DNA from: Mesotoga sp. UBA6090
Lineage (GTDB): Bacteria; Thermotogota; Thermotogae; Petrotogales; Kosmotogaceae
Direction: 5' to 3'
Length of the DNA: 30,973 nt
NCBI RefSeq assembly: GCF_002435945.1
Contig: NZ_DIXC01000026.1
Span: forward strand, 1 to 30,973
The notes under the pieces were generated by a model. That model saw nothing but the letters and a program-made list of their open reading frames with translations. It was not told where the DNA came from and ran no database searches. How positions within the stretch are numbered: the stretch's first letter is position 1; the number at the start of each line of letters is the position of its first letter. Position numbers and translations under genes: made by a program. This document shows, one piece after another, positions 1 to 6,744 of the stretch.

Positions 1-22
1 GTCTTTTTGACTCTCCTTTTTG

Positions 23-567
23 TTTTGAGAAACCGTGGTACGTGGTAGCAGGTAGGGGGTTCGTAAGAACAAGAGAAACTGGTTGACCGTTGAAAGGTTC
101 TCCGTTCTCAGAAAAGAACGGTTACAAGTTCCAAATTGTGAGTTGCATTGCGAAAAATTCGTTCCAAACGGATGTAGGGGCGTGCGGCGGCACGCCCGCT
201 ATTAAGAATCAATCTTCCCAAGGATAGAGATCATCCTCTTCAATAGTTGAACGAACCAAATTCTAGCCAGAATTATGCAAGAATGACGGGAAGGACTGTC
301 ATCCCGAACTTGTTTCGGGATCTGGGTTTTTGAGAAACCGTGGTACGTGGTAGCAGGTAGGGGGTTCGTAAGAACAAGAGAAACTGGTTGACCGTTGAAA
401 GGTTCTCCGTTCTCAGAAAAGAACGGTTACAAGTTCCAAATTGTGAGTTGCATGTGCGAATAGATTCGATCCAAACGGATGTAGGGGCGTGCGGCGGCAC
501 GCCCGCTACTGTGAACGATCAATCTTCCCAAGGATAGAGATCGTCCTCTTCAATAGTTGAACGAACC
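23..567. repeat. Two direct copies of a ~235-bp repeat, offset ~305 bp
   Basis: The stretch 23-257 recurs at 328-567 with a few substitutions and small indels; the offset is 305 bases at the left side and 310 at the right. Each copy contains a segment resembling other intergenic repeats in the window (a GTGGTAGCAGGTAGGGGGTTCG-type string, a TTCTCCGTTCTC block and an AAGTTCCAA block). Each then has the palindrome GGGCGTGCGGCGGCACGCCC (178-197 and 485-504) and the end of a RAYT coding sequence. Between the copies lies a hairpin at 301-321. The region has no credible gene of its own. Confidence 0.85.
209..257 (-). pseudogene. Truncated 3' end of a RAYT transposase gene
   Basis: On the minus strand this 49-bp stretch encodes the last residues of the RAYT protein, ending YPWED and stop, in the same palindrome context as the intact gene at 519-1109. 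The similarity to the intact copy stops abruptly at 257. It is a relic made when the left part of the element was duplicated or when an upstream copy decayed. Confidence 0.75.
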
Positions 568-1165
568 TGATTTGTCTTTCTGTCGGGATTCTCTCTATCT
601 ATCTGCCATCTCAAGGGGTTATTCACAATGTACTCACGAATTCGATTCTGTTCTTTCTCACTGCGGATGACATGTTCATAGTAATTTCGTTGCCAAATAG
701 ATTTCCCGGGCGTGCCGTGCAGTTCGTTCGCTCGAACCGTTGCAGCTGCTTTGAAACGCGATACGAAAGAACCAATCGTCTTTGCTTTCATAGCCCTTCT
801 TTCTGCTTCCAAACATTCACTGACAATCTGCCTTTCGCCTCTATGTATCGCTACAATTGCGTGCAGGTGATTTGGCATTATCACAAACGCATCTAGTTCG
901 ATTTCCTTTCTGACTTCTGCAGATCTTAGCCACTCTTCAACAACGATTTTGCCAATGCTACTCAAGATTACTCTGCCATCAACCATAGTTCCCAACAAAC
1001 ACTGCCTACGATACGTACATATTGTCAAGAAATATGCTCCGGTTCGAGAATAATCATACTCCTTCAGTCTAATTGACCGCCTTTCTATAAGTCTCTCATT
1101 GTGTTCCAAAACGCAACCCTCCGAGATCTTTTCCTCTCACGGGCGAACGGCCGTTCGCCCCTACA
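480..1165 (-). mobile_element. RAYT element 1 bounded by REP palindromes
   Basis: The unit begins with TGTAGGGGCG (480-489) and ends with the inverse, CGCCCCTACA (1156-1165). Each end sits in a 20-base palindrome: GGGCGTGCGGCGGCACGCCC at 485-504 and GGGCGAACGGCCGTTCGCCC at 1141-1160. One RAYT gene fills the interior on the minus strand. The second copy at 19858-20541 has the same ends and almost the same length (684 against 686 bp), which defines the mobile unit well. Confidence 0.75.
519..1109 (-). CDS. REP-associated tyrosine transposase (RAYT, Y1/HUH family), copy 1
   Basis: This 196-aa protein belongs to the IS200/RAYT Y1 transposase superfamily. Such enzymes cut and rejoin single-stranded DNA at hairpins and are thought to mobilise REP palindromes. 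The HUH metal motif is visible as MPNHLHAIV, with His81 and His83. Candidate nucleophile tyrosines lie in RNYYEHVI (about 143-144) and in the REYIVNNPLRW helix. The N-terminal part RRSIRLKEYDYSRTGAYFLT is typical of RAYTs. Length is normal and there are no internal stops, so the gene appears intact. It differs from copy 2 at about 19 residues (about 90% identity). The flanking palindromes are its probable substrates. Confidence 0.85.
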   Translation of the reverse strand: MEHNERLIERRSIRLKEYDYSRTGAYFLTICTYRRQCLLGTMVDGRVILSSIGKIVVEEWLRSAEVRKEIELDAFVIMPNHLHAIVAIHRGERQIVSECLEAERRAMKAKTIGSFVSRFKAAATVRANELHGTPGKSIWQRNYYEHVIRSEKEQNRIREYIVNNPLRWQIDRENPDRKTNQVRSTIEEDDLYPWED

Positions 1166-1519
1166 ATAGATTCGCATAATCGTCTGGAATTGTCATCTGG
1201 TAGCAGTCTATCGTAAGTCCCTCACTGCGTCTTCCCGAAGCAAATGTGCCTTTGCGCAAATCAATCCTATTCGGTTTTCATAACCCGGTTTTGATAACCC
1301 GTTCTTGCTAACCCGCATCTTATAACCCGATATTCACGTTTTCTTGTCGGAGGACGGCGAACCCTTAACGATCAACCCGGACTTTCAGCGTACAGCGTTT
1401 TCTTCCAAGCGTTAAGCGGCTATTCTGCCCGCATAGCGAAACTGGCCTTATCAGAGGTGAGACTAACCGCATGCAGTGTGACTGGCCGCCAAAGGTTACT
1501 AGCCTCTCTCTAATAATGC
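1110..1519. repeat. Composite intergenic repeat with a 14-bp-period array
   Basis: No gene is visible. From the palindrome at 1141-1160 the sequence runs into a block (about 1161-1345) that is strongly similar to 16500-16690. It includes ATCGTCTGGAATTGTCATCT, CGTAAGTCCCTCACTG and GCGCAAATCAATCC. At 1280-1335 lie four 14-bp units: ATAACCCGGTTTTG, ATAACCCGTTCTTG, CTAACCCGCATCTT and ATAACCCGATATTC. After that come GCGTTAAGCGGC-type strings, a family repeated near 7420, 16840 and 20940. Confidence 0.8.
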
Positions 1520-1539
1520 TATAATCAAGATTGGGAGGA
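1520..1539 (+). promoter_or_regulatory. -10 box and ribosome site of the HEPN gene
   Basis: A perfect TATAAT lies at 1520-1525, followed by GGGAGGA at 1534-1539 placed seven bases before the ATG at 1546. This supports the ATG over the in-frame TTG at 1531, which would put the ribosome site inside the gene. No good -35 hexamer is visible. Confidence 0.45.
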
Positions 1540-1545
1540 ATATCC

Positions 1546-1902
1546 ATGCCTGACAGATCACTGGATTGGTTACGTCAAGCAAAAAGGGACCTTGAACATG
1601 CGCGAGAGTCTGTTGTTAATGGCAAACACGAATGGGCATGCTTTGCGGCACAGCAAGCAGCTGAAAAGGCAGTAAAGGCTCTCCATCTTTCTTTGGGACA
1701 GGAAGCGTGGGGACACATGGTAAGCAGACTTATTCAAGACCTCCCTGAGGGAATTGACTTGCCCGAAGAGTTATTGGATAAGGCGAAAATTCTTGACAAT
1801 TCATACATACCTGCGAGATATCCAAATGGTCATCCTCGTGTATTGTCAAAAGAGAGAGGGTATAGAATGAGGGTAGAGGGAGTAGCCAGTGGTCATCCTT
1901 AG
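1546..1902 (+). pseudogene. HEPN-domain toxin (HepT-like), 5' part, interrupted by IS110
   Basis: HEPN proteins are small helical RNases that form toxin-antitoxin pairs with MNT nucleotidyltransferases. The reading frame starts MPDRSLDWLRQAKRDLEHA and has the family's WACFAAQQAAEKAVKAL helix. It reaches the R-x4-H motif RYPNGH (Arg91 to His96), and real homology ends at Pro97 (base 1836). The last 22 codons, to the stop at 1900-1902, are read from IS110 DNA and look nothing like HEPN. The missing C-terminus lies at 3202-3318. Joining base 1836 to 3202 keeps the frame and gives HPEGSPFEYF and a 135-aa protein of normal HEPN length. Confidence 0.88.
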
Positions 1903-2004
1903 GCTTAGAGCCTGTATGTCAGATTGGGCACCCTTCTTAACACGATTGAGAGTAATGGTCGAAAAGACCGCACCTTGTACGAGGTTGTGAAAGGAGGAAC
2001 CCTC
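1837..2004 (+). ncRNA. Candidate bridge RNA (seekRNA) of the IS110 element
   Basis: IS110-group elements transcribe their left noncoding end into a bridge RNA with a target-binding and a donor-binding loop. Two matching units are visible here. Unit 1: TGGTCATCCT (1890-1899) is identical to the target left half at 1827-1836. A hairpin AGGCT-TAG-AGCCT (1901-1913) follows, then TCAG (1919-1922), the complement of CTGA across the core and right target. Unit 2: AGAGTAA (1949-1955) is identical to the IS right end at 3193-3199. A hairpin GGTC-GAAAA-GACC (1957-1969) follows, then ACGAG (1979-1983), the complement of CT core plus CGT, the IS left end. The exact ends of the RNA are unknown. Confidence 0.72.
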
Positions 2005-3165
2005 ATGTTATATGTAGGAGTCGACATATCCAGTGAAAGTTTTGACGTTTGTTTCTATTTACCAGAGAAGAAGAAAATGAAAAGCATGAAGTACAAACAG
2101 GACAGGGAAGGTTTTAGGGAATTTCTAAAGAAGCTAAATACTTACAAGGACGAGAAACAAGTCGGAATGGAAGCTACGGGTTCGTATCACAGCAACTTGT
2201 ACGGATTTCTTAGGAGCAAAGGGATAGACGTACAGCTTCTCGATCCGTATACCCTTAGCAAATTCATGAAGGCTATGAGCAGGTCAAAGACAGACAAGAA
2301 AGATGCAAAAAGCATAGCAGTTGCAATGTACAGGATATTCGATCTGCTGAGCGTTTCTCAAGTACCAGAGGAAGAGATGTCAGCATTCAGGGATTTAGTT
2401 AGGATGAGAAGCACTGTAGTAGCAAACTGTTCTGATCTTCAAAGAAAACTGAAGAGCAAATTGAAGATTCATATGCCTGAGCTTCTTAAGACCTTCAGAT
2501 CCGTTAGTTCACCTGTGCTGTTGCATCTGTTGAGTGTATATCCATCCAGAGAAGAGATACTTGCCAACGAGGAAGATGCAGTCAAATTGCTCAGCTCTCA
2601 CAGAAACTGGAGTGAAAAGAAAGCGAGAGAGGTTATCGATTCACTCAAAGACTCAATAGGCAAGCCAGATACCTTTGGAACCTACTCAACGATTACCAGC
2701 ACATTCATAGCTGAAATTAAGCTTCTCAAAGACCACGTGGAAGCCCTGAATGAGGAAATAAAGAGGTTTCTCCGGAAGTTCCCTGACAATCCCCTAAGAA
2801 CCATACCAGGTATTGCTGAAGTCACAGAAGCCGAAATCGTATCTGAAGTAGGCGACATAGACAGATTCTCTTCTGGGAAAGCCTTTGTATCGTACATAGG
2901 CCTTGATCCTGTTATTAAGCAGAGTGGTAACATGACTCGTGGCCTTTCAATTTCTAAGAAGGGTAACAAACATCTACGAAAAACCTTCTACCAGTTAGCT
3001 AAAAACCTGATCACAAACACTGAAAAGTACAGGAACAAATACGAGAAGATGAAAGAGAGGGGGGTGAAAAAGAAGGTGGCCCTAACAGCAACTGCAAGAG
3101 CTGCAGCTGAAATGGTCTACCAACTTTTGAAAAACAACGTTCCATTTGACCTTTCACTCTCATAA
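2005..3165 (+). CDS. IS110-family transposase/recombinase (DEDD plus catalytic Ser)
   Basis: The 386-aa recombinase acts with the bridge RNA to join donor and target. The N-terminal RuvC-like DEDD domain is visible: YVGVDISSESFD (first Asp), GMEATGSYH (Glu) and SRSKTDKKDAKSIA (Asp pair). A coiled middle segment follows, then the C-terminal Transposase_20 domain with TIPGIAEVTEAEIVSEVGD, FVSYIGLDP and SISKKGNKHLRKTFYQ. The conserved serine should lie in the last domain. The start is the ATG at 2005: AAGGAGG ends nine bases before it and the protein then begins MLYVGVDIS as in relatives. An in-frame ATT/GTG extension to 1924 would run through the guide RNA and is rejected. The gene is full length with no frameshift, so the element may be active. 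Confidence 0.92.
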   Translation: MLYVGVDISSESFDVCFYLPEKKKMKSMKYKQDREGFREFLKKLNTYKDEKQVGMEATGSYHSNLYGFLRSKGIDVQLLDPYTLSKFMKAMSRSKTDKKDAKSIAVAMYRIFDLLSVSQVPEEEMSAFRDLVRMRSTVVANCSDLQRKLKSKLKIHMPELLKTFRSVSSPVLLHLLSVYPSREEILANEEDAVKLLSSHRNWSEKKAREVIDSLKDSIGKPDTFGTYSTITSTFIAEIKLLKDHVEALNEEIKRFLRKFPDNPLRTIPGIAEVTEAEIVSEVGDIDRFSSGKAFVSYIGLDPVIKQSGNMTRGLSISKKGNKHLRKTFYQLAKNLITNTEKYRNKYEKMKERGVKKKVALTATARAAAEMVYQLLKNNVPFDLSLS

Positions 3166-3201
3166 TTTTCCTAATTCTATACTTGACAACTTAGAGTAAC
3201 T

Positions 3202-3318
3202 GAAGGCTCTCCTTTTGAGTATTTCGGAAGGAAGCAAAGTGAGGAGGCTATTGCATATGCCGGTGAGATTGTTGAATTCGTCAGTAATGAAATGGCCAAG
3301 CAAAGAGGCTGTAGTTGA
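3202..3318 (+). pseudogene. HEPN-domain toxin, 3' part, after IS110
   Basis: The frame reads EGSPFEYFGRKQSEEAIAYA and ends ...MAKQRGCS and stop at 3316-3318. This is the usual C-terminal helix of HEPN proteins and completes the fragment that stops at base 1836. It has no start or ribosome site of its own. Its last 32 bases overlap the start of the MNT gene at 3287, so the two genes were translationally coupled before the insertion. Confidence 0.85.
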
Positions 3319-3634
3319 ATCACTTGCTAAGTGGTCGGAAGCATTGAAGCGGGATTCCAACATTCTCAGCATCGGTTACTTTGGTTCCTACGCTCGGGGC
3401 GATAATGGAGTGGGAAGCGATCTTGATGTGATTATCATAATGGAAGACTCCAAAGTCCCTTTCGGGAAGCGAGGAATAGAATGGGATTTGGCGATGTTAC
3501 CGGTTCCGGTCGATCTTCTGATCTACACTCTAGACGAGTGGAATGAACTAAACAAAGAACTGTCTTACTTCATTAAAAGATTGAGAGAAGAAGTTAAGTG
3601 GATCTTCATGAAAGATGACTCATTGAACCTGTAG
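3287..3634 (+). CDS. MNT-type nucleotidyltransferase antitoxin
   Basis: This 115-aa minimal nucleotidyltransferase is the antitoxin partner of HEPN toxins; in studied pairs it AMPylates the HEPN protein. The catalytic signature GSx10DxD is complete: GSYARGDNGVGSDLD, with a later VDLLIYTLDEW strand carrying the third acidic position. The start is taken as ATG 3287 (MKWPSKEAVVESL), which overlaps the HEPN tail. The in-frame upstream start at 3215 would add 24 residues unlike the family. With HEPN split, this is an orphan antitoxin. Its expression may now depend on a promoter in or near the right end of the insertion sequence. Confidence 0.82.
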   Translation: MKWPSKEAVVESLAKWSEALKRDSNILSIGYFGSYARGDNGVGSDLDVIIIMEDSKVPFGKRGIEWDLAMLPVPVDLLIYTLDEWNELNKELSYFIKRLREEVKWIFMKDDSLNL

Positions 3635-3730
3635 AAAGGATCTTTGTTTCGATCAATCTCACTGATGTTATCGGTGGAAGTTAGAAACCCCTGCTTGTTG
3701 ACGAAGTGCTACGGGCTACGCATAGCGTGA

Positions 3731-3829
3731 ATTGCTTGCGTTAGCTGTCTTCATTCTGAAGAGCTTATGGCCAACTGGAAGCTTGTAACAAATGGTGAAC
3801 TTCCATTCAAAGTAGATTCTCTTAGATGA
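3731..3829 (+). pseudogene. DUF4160 protein remnant (3' end only)
   Basis: The frame ending at TGA 3827-3829 reads LHSEELMANWKLVTNGELPF followed by KVDSLR. This matches the C-terminal pattern of DUF4160 proteins (EELxxNWxLxxxGEPLxKIxPL). A stop at 3728-3730 closes the frame upstream and no DUF4160 N-terminus could be found. DUF4160 genes usually sit directly before DUF2442 genes, as here, so this is a decayed partner. Confidence 0.6.
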
Positions 3830-3842
3830 CGGAGGTACTGAC

Positions 3843-4094
3843 ATGAACATTGAAGTGAAGTCCATAAAGCATTGCAAGCCATATGAATTCATTCTCGAAT
3901 TTAACAATGGGGAAGAAAGAGCAATAGATCTTGAAGGAATCCTTGACAAGGGCAGATTCGCGGAACTGAGAGATCCAAAGATCTTCTGCTCGGCCAGAAT
4001 AGCTTTCGATACAATAGAATGGTGTAATGGGCTGGACATCTGCCCAGAATACCTTTTTGAGCATTCAAAACCCGCACCAAATATTCCAGACTAA
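3843..4094 (+). CDS. DUF2442 domain protein
   Basis: This 83-aa protein has the DUF2442 pattern: KSIKHCKPYEFILEFNNGEE, then RAIDLEGILDKGRFAELRDP with a central strand-helix unit, then FDTIEWCNGLDICPEYLFEH. Members occur next to DUF4160 proteins and are often suggested to be antitoxin-like; the activity is not established. The start is ATG 3843 with GGAGG at 3831-3835. The gene is complete, but its usual DUF4160 neighbour survives only as a fragment 14 bases upstream. Confidence 0.75.
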   Translation: MNIEVKSIKHCKPYEFILEFNNGEERAIDLEGILDKGRFAELRDPKIFCSARIAFDTIEWCNGLDICPEYLFEHSKPAPNIPD

Positions 4095-4277
4095 TCTGCT
4101 AATCAAAATTTCCCTATCGTCATTCATCAGTTGAGTTTCGGCATAGCGGAGAGGCAGTTCTTTAGAACTCCCGACAAATTTATGCAGACAAATGGTCGTT
4201 CGTCTATACACACAGACTGATCTTCTCCACCATCCAGTAAAGCCTCTGTAGGGATCTCGATCTTTTGGACACTCACC

Positions 4278-4313
4278 TTGACAACTAACTGTATTAGTTG
4301 ATATAGTACAGTT
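4278..4313 (+). promoter_or_regulatory. Promoter with a large inverted-repeat operator
   Basis: TTGACA (4278-4283), an 18-base spacer and TATAGT (4302-4307) form a strong housekeeping promoter. The inverted repeat AACTGTA (4287-4293) with TACAGTT (4307-4313), 13-base spacing, overlaps the spacer and -10 box, so a protein bound there would block transcription. The spacing and TGTA/TACA arms resemble operators of YtrA-type GntR regulators as I recall them. Such a regulator is encoded at 7649. The assignment to that regulator is inference. Confidence 0.65.
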
Positions 4314-4339
4314 AAGATAGTCAATGAGGAGTGGTTTCA

Positions 4340-5194
4340 ATGTTAGACGAAGCGATCGAAGTAAAAAACCTTAGAAAGAACTACGGAGATTTCGAGGCTG
4401 TAAAAGGGATAGACCTTTTCCTTGTACCCGGAAAGGTCAACGCTCTTCTGGGACCAAACGGCGCCGGAAAGACTACAACTCTAAAATCAATACTTGGTCT
4501 TGTTCATTATTCAGGAGAGATAACGATCCTTGGAGAGAAAATCGATGTCACCCGGGAGAGAATCTCATTCGTTCCCGAAGACAAAAGCTTCTATGACAGC
4601 CTGACTCCGGAGAAGGCAATCAAGATGTGCTCTCTGCTGATGAGCAACTTCTCTGCAGATAAGGCCGCAAAGCTCATGAAAGAGTTTGATCTTCCAATGA
4701 ATAAAAAGATATCTGCCTTTTCCCACGGAATGAAGACATCCACTTATCTTGCAATAGCAATGTCTCAGGACGCTGACATCTTCATCTTTGACGAACCCAC
4801 GTGGGGTCTTGATCCACTCCGGAGAGACGAAGTTCTTGAGATGATAAAGAACCTATCCCTGAATGGAAAGACAGTACTTTACACCTCTCACATCATTCCC
4901 GAGGTAGAGAAGATCGCCGATGTTTTCTCTATCATGTACAAAGGAGAAATACTGTATACCGGAGAACTGAAGGGATTGGGTTCAAGATTCTCTCTCTTCA
5001 ATCTTCCCCCTGAAACAGCTATTGACAGCAAAGCTTTTTCGGCCGTCGTAAGAGAAGGCAAGGCGACAAAGGTCTTGACTGACGACTCGGAGAAAATCAG
5101 AGAATTGAGAAAGATAGACGGATCAAAGGAAGAAGTGGTAGATCTTGAATCCTTCTTTGGAACTCTGGTAAGGGGGAATAAGCATGTTCTATAA
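4340..5194 (+). CDS. ABC transporter ATP-binding protein (ABC-2 exporter type)
   Basis: This 284-aa ATPase energises the permease encoded directly downstream. Walker A is GPNGAGKTT, the Q-loop region is VPEDKSFY, the signature is the variant FSHGMKTS, Walker B with D-loop is IFIFDEPTWGLDP and the switch histidine is TSHIIPEVE. About 60 residues follow the nucleotide-binding domain, as in YtrB/EcsA-like exporters. The start is ATG 4340, eight bases after GAGGAG (4326-4331). The stop lies 11 bases inside the permease gene, so translation is coupled. It is a clear paralogue of the ATPase at 8005, sharing KSILGL, DEPTWGLDP and TSHIIPEVEKIAD. The substrate is unknown. Confidence 0.88.
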   Translation: MLDEAIEVKNLRKNYGDFEAVKGIDLFLVPGKVNALLGPNGAGKTTTLKSILGLVHYSGEITILGEKIDVTRERISFVPEDKSFYDSLTPEKAIKMCSLLMSNFSADKAAKLMKEFDLPMNKKISAFSHGMKTSTYLAIAMSQDADIFIFDEPTWGLDPLRRDEVLEMIKNLSLNGKTVLYTSHIIPEVEKIADVFSIMYKGEILYTGELKGLGSRFSLFNLPPETAIDSKAFSAVVREGKATKVLTDDSEKIRELRKIDGSKEEVVDLESFFGTLVRGNKHVL

Positions 5195-5954
5195 GGAAAT
5201 CCGTGAAATGAAATTGAGAGTAATAATCATGTTCGTCGTTTTGCTAGTCTCATTGGTATCAACTATAGCTCTTAGACCTTATGCAGCGCAGATGATGGAA
5301 GAGATGACCGCTCAACTCGAAGAGATGCCTGATTTTCTTAAGAATCTTATGGGAGACGTTTCAGGTCTCACGAGACTCAACGACGACAACTACTATCTGT
5401 TGAGTCAGTGGCACGGAAAGAATTACGGGCAGTTCCTTCCCTTCGTCGTTCTGCTGATCACCTTCCCCATATTTGCAAAGGAATTCGATAAGAAGACGAT
5501 ATACTTCTTGCTTTCAAGAAAGAACAGGAACGAAGTCTTCAGGACGAAGTATCTTGCGGGACTCGGAGCCGTACTGATAATAACCGCAGTCTTGTCCTTG
5601 CTTGGTCCAGTAGCAATGAATCTCGCCGGTTACAGCATGGCGTTTGCCGATACACTGAAAGTGCTGCTCCAGCAGCTGGTCGGAGTCACATTCTTCTACT
5701 CTCTCTTTACGATGATTTCTATAATGAGTAGAGATCAGGTCAAACCGGTCGTCGCCGGAATAGTAATAGTTCTAGGATTGCCCATACTTGGAATGATTGA
5801 TGCACTCTCCTGGCTGAATCCATATCCTTTTATACTGGGATCGAGTGTGGCGCAGAAAGGAACTATTGACTGGATCTATCTGGTCTCATTGCTTGCAGCG
5901 ACGGTAGTGCTAACAGTAATTGATTACAAGGTCTTTGAAAAGAAAGAAGTTTAA
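5184..5954 (+). CDS. ABC-2 type transporter permease
   Basis: This 256-aa membrane protein has about six hydrophobic segments (near 14-34, 88-102, 121-143, 160-178, 184-204 and 230-250). A large outward loop with many Glu and Met residues follows the first helix. The short charged motif FAKEFDKKTIYFLLSRKNRNEVFRTKY typical of ABC-2 permeases precedes the third helix. It starts at ATG 5184 inside the end of the ATPase gene. Together they form a two-gene export system. The family includes peptide, antibiotic and lipid exporters; nothing in the sequence fixes the substrate. Confidence 0.85.
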   Translation: MFYKEIREMKLRVIIMFVVLLVSLVSTIALRPYAAQMMEEMTAQLEEMPDFLKNLMGDVSGLTRLNDDNYYLLSQWHGKNYGQFLPFVVLLITFPIFAKEFDKKTIYFLLSRKNRNEVFRTKYLAGLGAVLIITAVLSLLGPVAMNLAGYSMAFADTLKVLLQQLVGVTFFYSLFTMISIMSRDQVKPVVAGIVIVLGLPILGMIDALSWLNPYPFILGSSVAQKGTIDWIYLVSLLAATVVLTVIDYKVFEKKEV

Positions 5955-6279
5955 ATTCAGCCGCTTTCGGCGGGGTGAAGAACTGCCAAGAGAGGGCGGT
6001 TGGCGCAAGGCCAGGAAAAGCATCCTGTGACGCAACGCCTGCTTCACGGAGAAAGGCTAGCTCTTCGCCATTCATCGAGACAGAGATCTGAGAAAAAGGA
6101 AGCTCAAGAACCTTCTTCAATCTAATCGAAGGACCGGAGCGCGACTTTCAACGAAAGTCTAGGAGAGGGTTTCCGTTTCTCACAGCGTTCAGCGGCCAGC
6201 GGTTCATTACAGCGTTCAGCGGATCTTTTCGGTGAAGCTCTCGACGATGAACTTTCTCGTTAATCATGGTCCCGGCTCG

Positions 6280-6417
6280 AGAGCTCCTCACAACCATAAT
6301 CAGGAGCTAAATACCACCAATATACTAATTCTTGCTCGATTGCTGTATCTAGCTCTTGATGATTCTGATCTTAAATCCTCCCTTGAGAGAGGAGGGCCAC
6401 GAAGTGGCGGAGGGTGT
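6280..6417 (+). repeat. CCTCCCTTGAGG-family repeat, copy A
   Basis: The segment contains ACCATAATCAGGAGCTAA, GATTCTGATCTTAAATCC and the terminal block from AAATCCTCCC (6373) to GGAGGGTGT (6417), which includes the palindromic GGCCACGAAGTGGC. The same order is seen in copy B (6598-6744) and in the tandem copies at 18257-18540. Confidence 0.8.
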
Positions 6418-6597
6418 CTCTGAAGGAACGAATGCGAGATCGAGAGAGCGAGAAGACGCTTTGAAATTGAGACGAAGCTTCGCTTCGAGAAAGATGATAA
6501 TCGATACTACCAAGAGCAACTAGAGAAAGCAGATCATGTATAGTATCACTGCAGGATGACAGAAGAAAGGAAGCAAAGAATTCGGTTGTGCCAAGAG

Positions 6598-6744
6598 CCC
6601 ATCATCTCAACCATAAGTCAGGAGTTAATGAGAAATCATGTGATACTTCTTCTCCCTTGACAGTATATGCTGTGTTTGGCTCGTGATGATCCTGATCTCA
6701 AATCCTCCCTTGAGGGAGGAGGGCCACGAAGTGGCGGAGGGTGT
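6598..6744 (+). repeat. CCTCCCTTGAGG-family repeat, copy B
   Basis: The order of blocks is CATCATCTCAACCATAAGTC, AGGAGTTAATGAGAAATCAT, TATGCTGTGTTTGGCTC and GATCCTGATCTC. It ends in the hairpin block AAATCCTCCC...GGAGGGTGTT (6700-6744). It aligns over its whole length with the units at 18257-18376 and 18377-18495. Confidence 0.8.

Larger units (their letters stand above)
1837..3201 (+). mobile_element. Complete IS110-group insertion sequence
   Basis: The ends were placed by rebuilding the interrupted HEPN gene. Chromosomal sequence stops after GGTCATCCT (1828-1836) and resumes at GAAGGCTCT (3202-3210). A CT dinucleotide is present at both junctions (1835-1836 and 3200-3201), matching a 2-base core exchange. 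The layout is a 168-nt left noncoding end, one transposase gene and a 36-nt right end. This is the IS110 subgroup plan, as opposed to IS1111. There are no long terminal inverted repeats; short subterminal TTGTCAA (1843-1849) and TTGACAA (3183-3189) are inverted copies. The element is 1365 bp with one core copy and looks intact. Confidence 0.85.

Noticed and set aside
1907..1913. AGAGCCT as the right-target guide of the bridge RNA
   Set aside because: It is complementary to AGGCTCT in the right flank (3204-3210), but it forms one arm of the 1901-1913 hairpin and is offset from the core. TCAG at 1919-1922 is in the expected place, though short.
5957..5978. Terminator after the first ABC operon (CCGCTTTCGGCGG)
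   Set aside because: The stem is only four to five pairs and no T-run follows.
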